A stretch of DNA of 6,241 bases from DATBLE01 sp046734415 (lineage in GTDB: Bacteria; Actinomycetota; Thermoleophilia; Gaiellales; Gaiellaceae), in assembly GCA_046734415.1 (NCBI GenBank), contig JBKPRD010000111.1, forward strand, positions 1 through 6,241. Direction: 5' to 3'. The translations under genes were made by a program, and so were the position numbers. The notes beneath the pieces are model-generated. The model did not search any database and had not been told where the DNA came from. It was given only the letters and a program-made list of their open reading frames with translations. Within the stretch, counting starts at the first letter, position 1. Every line of letters starts with the position of its first letter. Positions 5,074-6,241 of the stretch are shown here, in pieces.

Positions 5074-6241
5074 GGACGCCGGCCGCGGTCGCCCAGCCCC
5101 GCCGGGCCGTCGCGACGGACAGCTCCATGTTCGCGAGGCCGCGCATCGAGTGCGCGTCGGTCGAGCAGACGATCGTCACGCCGGCCTCGAGCGCCTGCCG
5201 CACGTAGACGTCACGCAGGTCGAGCCGGTCGGGGAGGCCGTTGACCTCGAGCGCGACACTCTCCTCGAGCGCGACCTCGATCAGCCGGTCGACGTCGAGC
5301 TCGTTCTCGGGCCGCCGGTTGACGTAGCGGCCCTTCGGGTGGGAGAGGCACGAGACGTGCGGGTTGCGCAGCGCGCGCAGAACGCGCTCGGTCTGCTCGC
5401 GCTTCGGGAGCCGCTGCCCGCCGTGGACGCTCGCCTGCACCCAGTCGAGCTCGGCGAGGATCGAGTCGGGCAGGTCGAGCCGGCCGTCGGGGAGGATGTC
5501 GCACTCGGTGCCGCGCAAGACACGGAACGGCGCGAGCGCCTCGTTGACCTCCGCGATCTCCAGCGCCTGCCGGCGGAGGTCGTCGGCCGTCAGCCCCCTG
5601 ACCGCACCGACGGCCGGCGTGTGGTCGCAGATCGCGAGGTAGTCGTAGCCCCGCTCGATCGCCGCGAGCGCCATCGCCTCGACGCTCTCCGTCCCGTCCG
5701 ACCAGGTCGTGTGGCAGTGCAGGTCGCCTCGGATGTCGCCGAGCTCGAGCAGCGCGGGCGGCTCACCGCGGAAGGCCGCCTCGCGGAGCTCGGGCGGCAC
5801 GTACGGGACCCCGAGCGCGCGGTAGACGCCGGCCTCGTCCGGGGCGCCCGGCAACGGCTCGAGGGCCGCGACGTACGCCCGCGAGCCCGTTGCGCGCAGG
5901 AGCTCGGTGCCGAACCGCTCCGGTTGCGCGACGACCAGCTCGACCGGCACGCCCTCGACCGTCACGCCGTACGCGCGCCGCTCCTCCCGCCCGAGCACCG
6001 ACACGATCGCGGGCAGGGCCTCGAACGCGTCCAGCACCGGCGCCGGGTTCTCGGCTACGACGACGACCGCGAAGTGCTCGCTCGAATCCCGGTAGCGGCG
6101 CGGGTCGCCGGCCGGCACTCCCCCGAGCGGCGCGGCGATCTCCTCGAGGAGCCGCCTCGCGCGGTGGATCAGCAGGCCGCGGGCCGGGCGCGGCTCGTCG
6201 ACGCGGTCGAGCGCGGCGAGCAGCTTCGCCTCCTTCTGCGG
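5027..6241 (-). CDS. PolX-related protein: degenerate polymerase-beta-type domain plus intact PHP domain (N-terminus outside window)
   Basis: The frame is open from the right edge to a TGA at 5027; 404 residues are visible and numbered here from the edge. The order matches the C-terminal two thirds of bacterial PolX. Residues about 20-160 correspond to the nucleotidyltransferase region, including FGTELLRATGSRAYVAAL (110-127) and YRALGVPYVPPELRE (140-154). Residues about 165-400 are the PHP metal hydrolase, which in PolX gives 3'-5' exonuclease and related phosphatase activity. All nine expected PHP ligands are present: H175, H177, D182, H207, E246, H273, H301, D362 and H364. In contrast, where PolX has the G-D-x-D pair of catalytic aspartates this protein reads SSEHFAVVV (53-61), and the third aspartate position is E101 in VPVELVV. 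The GTG at 6118 is an internal codon, as the frame and homology continue upstream. I call it PolX-like rather than a working polymerase. Confidence 0.88.
   Translation of the reverse strand, partial: PQKEAKLLAALDRVDEPRPARGLLIHRARRLLEEIAAPLGGVPAGDPRRYRDSSEHFAVVVVAENPAPVLDAFEALPAIVSVLGREERRAYGVTVEGVPVELVVAQPERFGTELLRATGSRAYVAALEPLPGAPDEAGVYRALGVPYVPPELREAAFRGEPPALLELGDIRGDLHCHTTWSDGTESVEAMALAAIERGYDYLAICDHTPAVGAVRGLTADDLRRQALEIAEVNEALAPFRVLRGTECDILPDGRLDLPDSILAELDWVQASVHGGQRLPKREQTERVLRALRNPHVSCLSHPKGRYVNRRPENELDVDRLIEVALEESVALEVNGLPDRLDLRDVYVRQALEAGVTIVCSTDAHSMRGLANMELSVATARRGWATAAGVLNTRPLAEVLAWRRG

Noticed and set aside
5364..5642. Small plus-strand frame opposite the PHP domain
   Set aside because: The opposing strand carries several conserved PHP metal ligands in this stretch, and the plus-strand translation is Ser/Arg-rich without motifs.
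1..6241. CRISPR array, tRNA, insertion sequence, phage or toxin-antitoxin system
   Set aside because: No regularly spaced repeats, cloverleaf-like segments, terminal inverted repeats, transposase motifs or paired small genes are visible on either strand.

Overview
The window is about 70% G+C and almost entirely coding. Only two short gaps, of 20 and about 23 bases, are not covered by a gene. Every start codon that can be located is GTG, TTG or non-canonical; none is ATG. High G+C, GTG starts, starts lying 6-7 bases after TANNNT hexamers (leaderless-type signals) and a coproporphyrin-type ferrochelatase all point to an actinobacterium. My best guess is a Thermoleophilia/Gaiella-like lineage, but that placement is inference and cannot be proven from this window. 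I see no tRNA, rRNA, CRISPR array, insertion sequence or phage gene.

Layout. (1) On the minus strand, bases 1-498 hold the N-terminal part of a protein with a beta-sandwich-like module. It runs off the left edge. (2) Divergent from it, a plus-strand operon spans 519-3896 with four genes: hemE (uroporphyrinogen decarboxylase), hemH/cpfC (ferrochelatase), a Wzt/TagH-like polysaccharide-export ATPase, and a 92-residue protein of unknown function. All three internal junctions are the same 4-base GTGA overlap, so the genes are probably translated as a coupled unit. (3) Converging on the operon is a minus-strand class I SAM-dependent methyltransferase at 3893-4564. Its stop codon shares a palindromic CTAG with the stop of the 92-residue gene. 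(4) Divergent from the methyltransferase is a plus-strand GNAT acetyltransferase, about 4588-5073, which has no ATG, GTG or TTG start. (5) Converging on it, with a 47-base overlap, is a minus-strand PolX-related protein (5027 to the right edge). Its PHP metal site looks complete, while its polymerase-beta-type domain appears to have lost the catalytic aspartates.

How the genes fit together. HemE makes coproporphyrinogen III, and the HemH here resembles the coproporphyrin ferrochelatases of the coproporphyrin-dependent heme route. The oxidase (HemY/CgoX) and decarboxylase (HemQ/ChdC) that complete that route are not in the window. The ATPase and the divergent partial gene both carry beta-sandwich modules and hint at cell-envelope polysaccharide work, but no Wzm permease is visible. 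The methyltransferase, acetyltransferase and PolX-like genes look like independent neighbours.

Most noteworthy: two divergent promoter regions with overlapping opposed -10-like hexamers, the acetyltransferase without a canonical start, the PolX-like protein with a degenerate polymerase domain, the orphan Wzt-type ATPase fused into a heme operon, and the Cys/His-containing 92-residue protein coupled to it.
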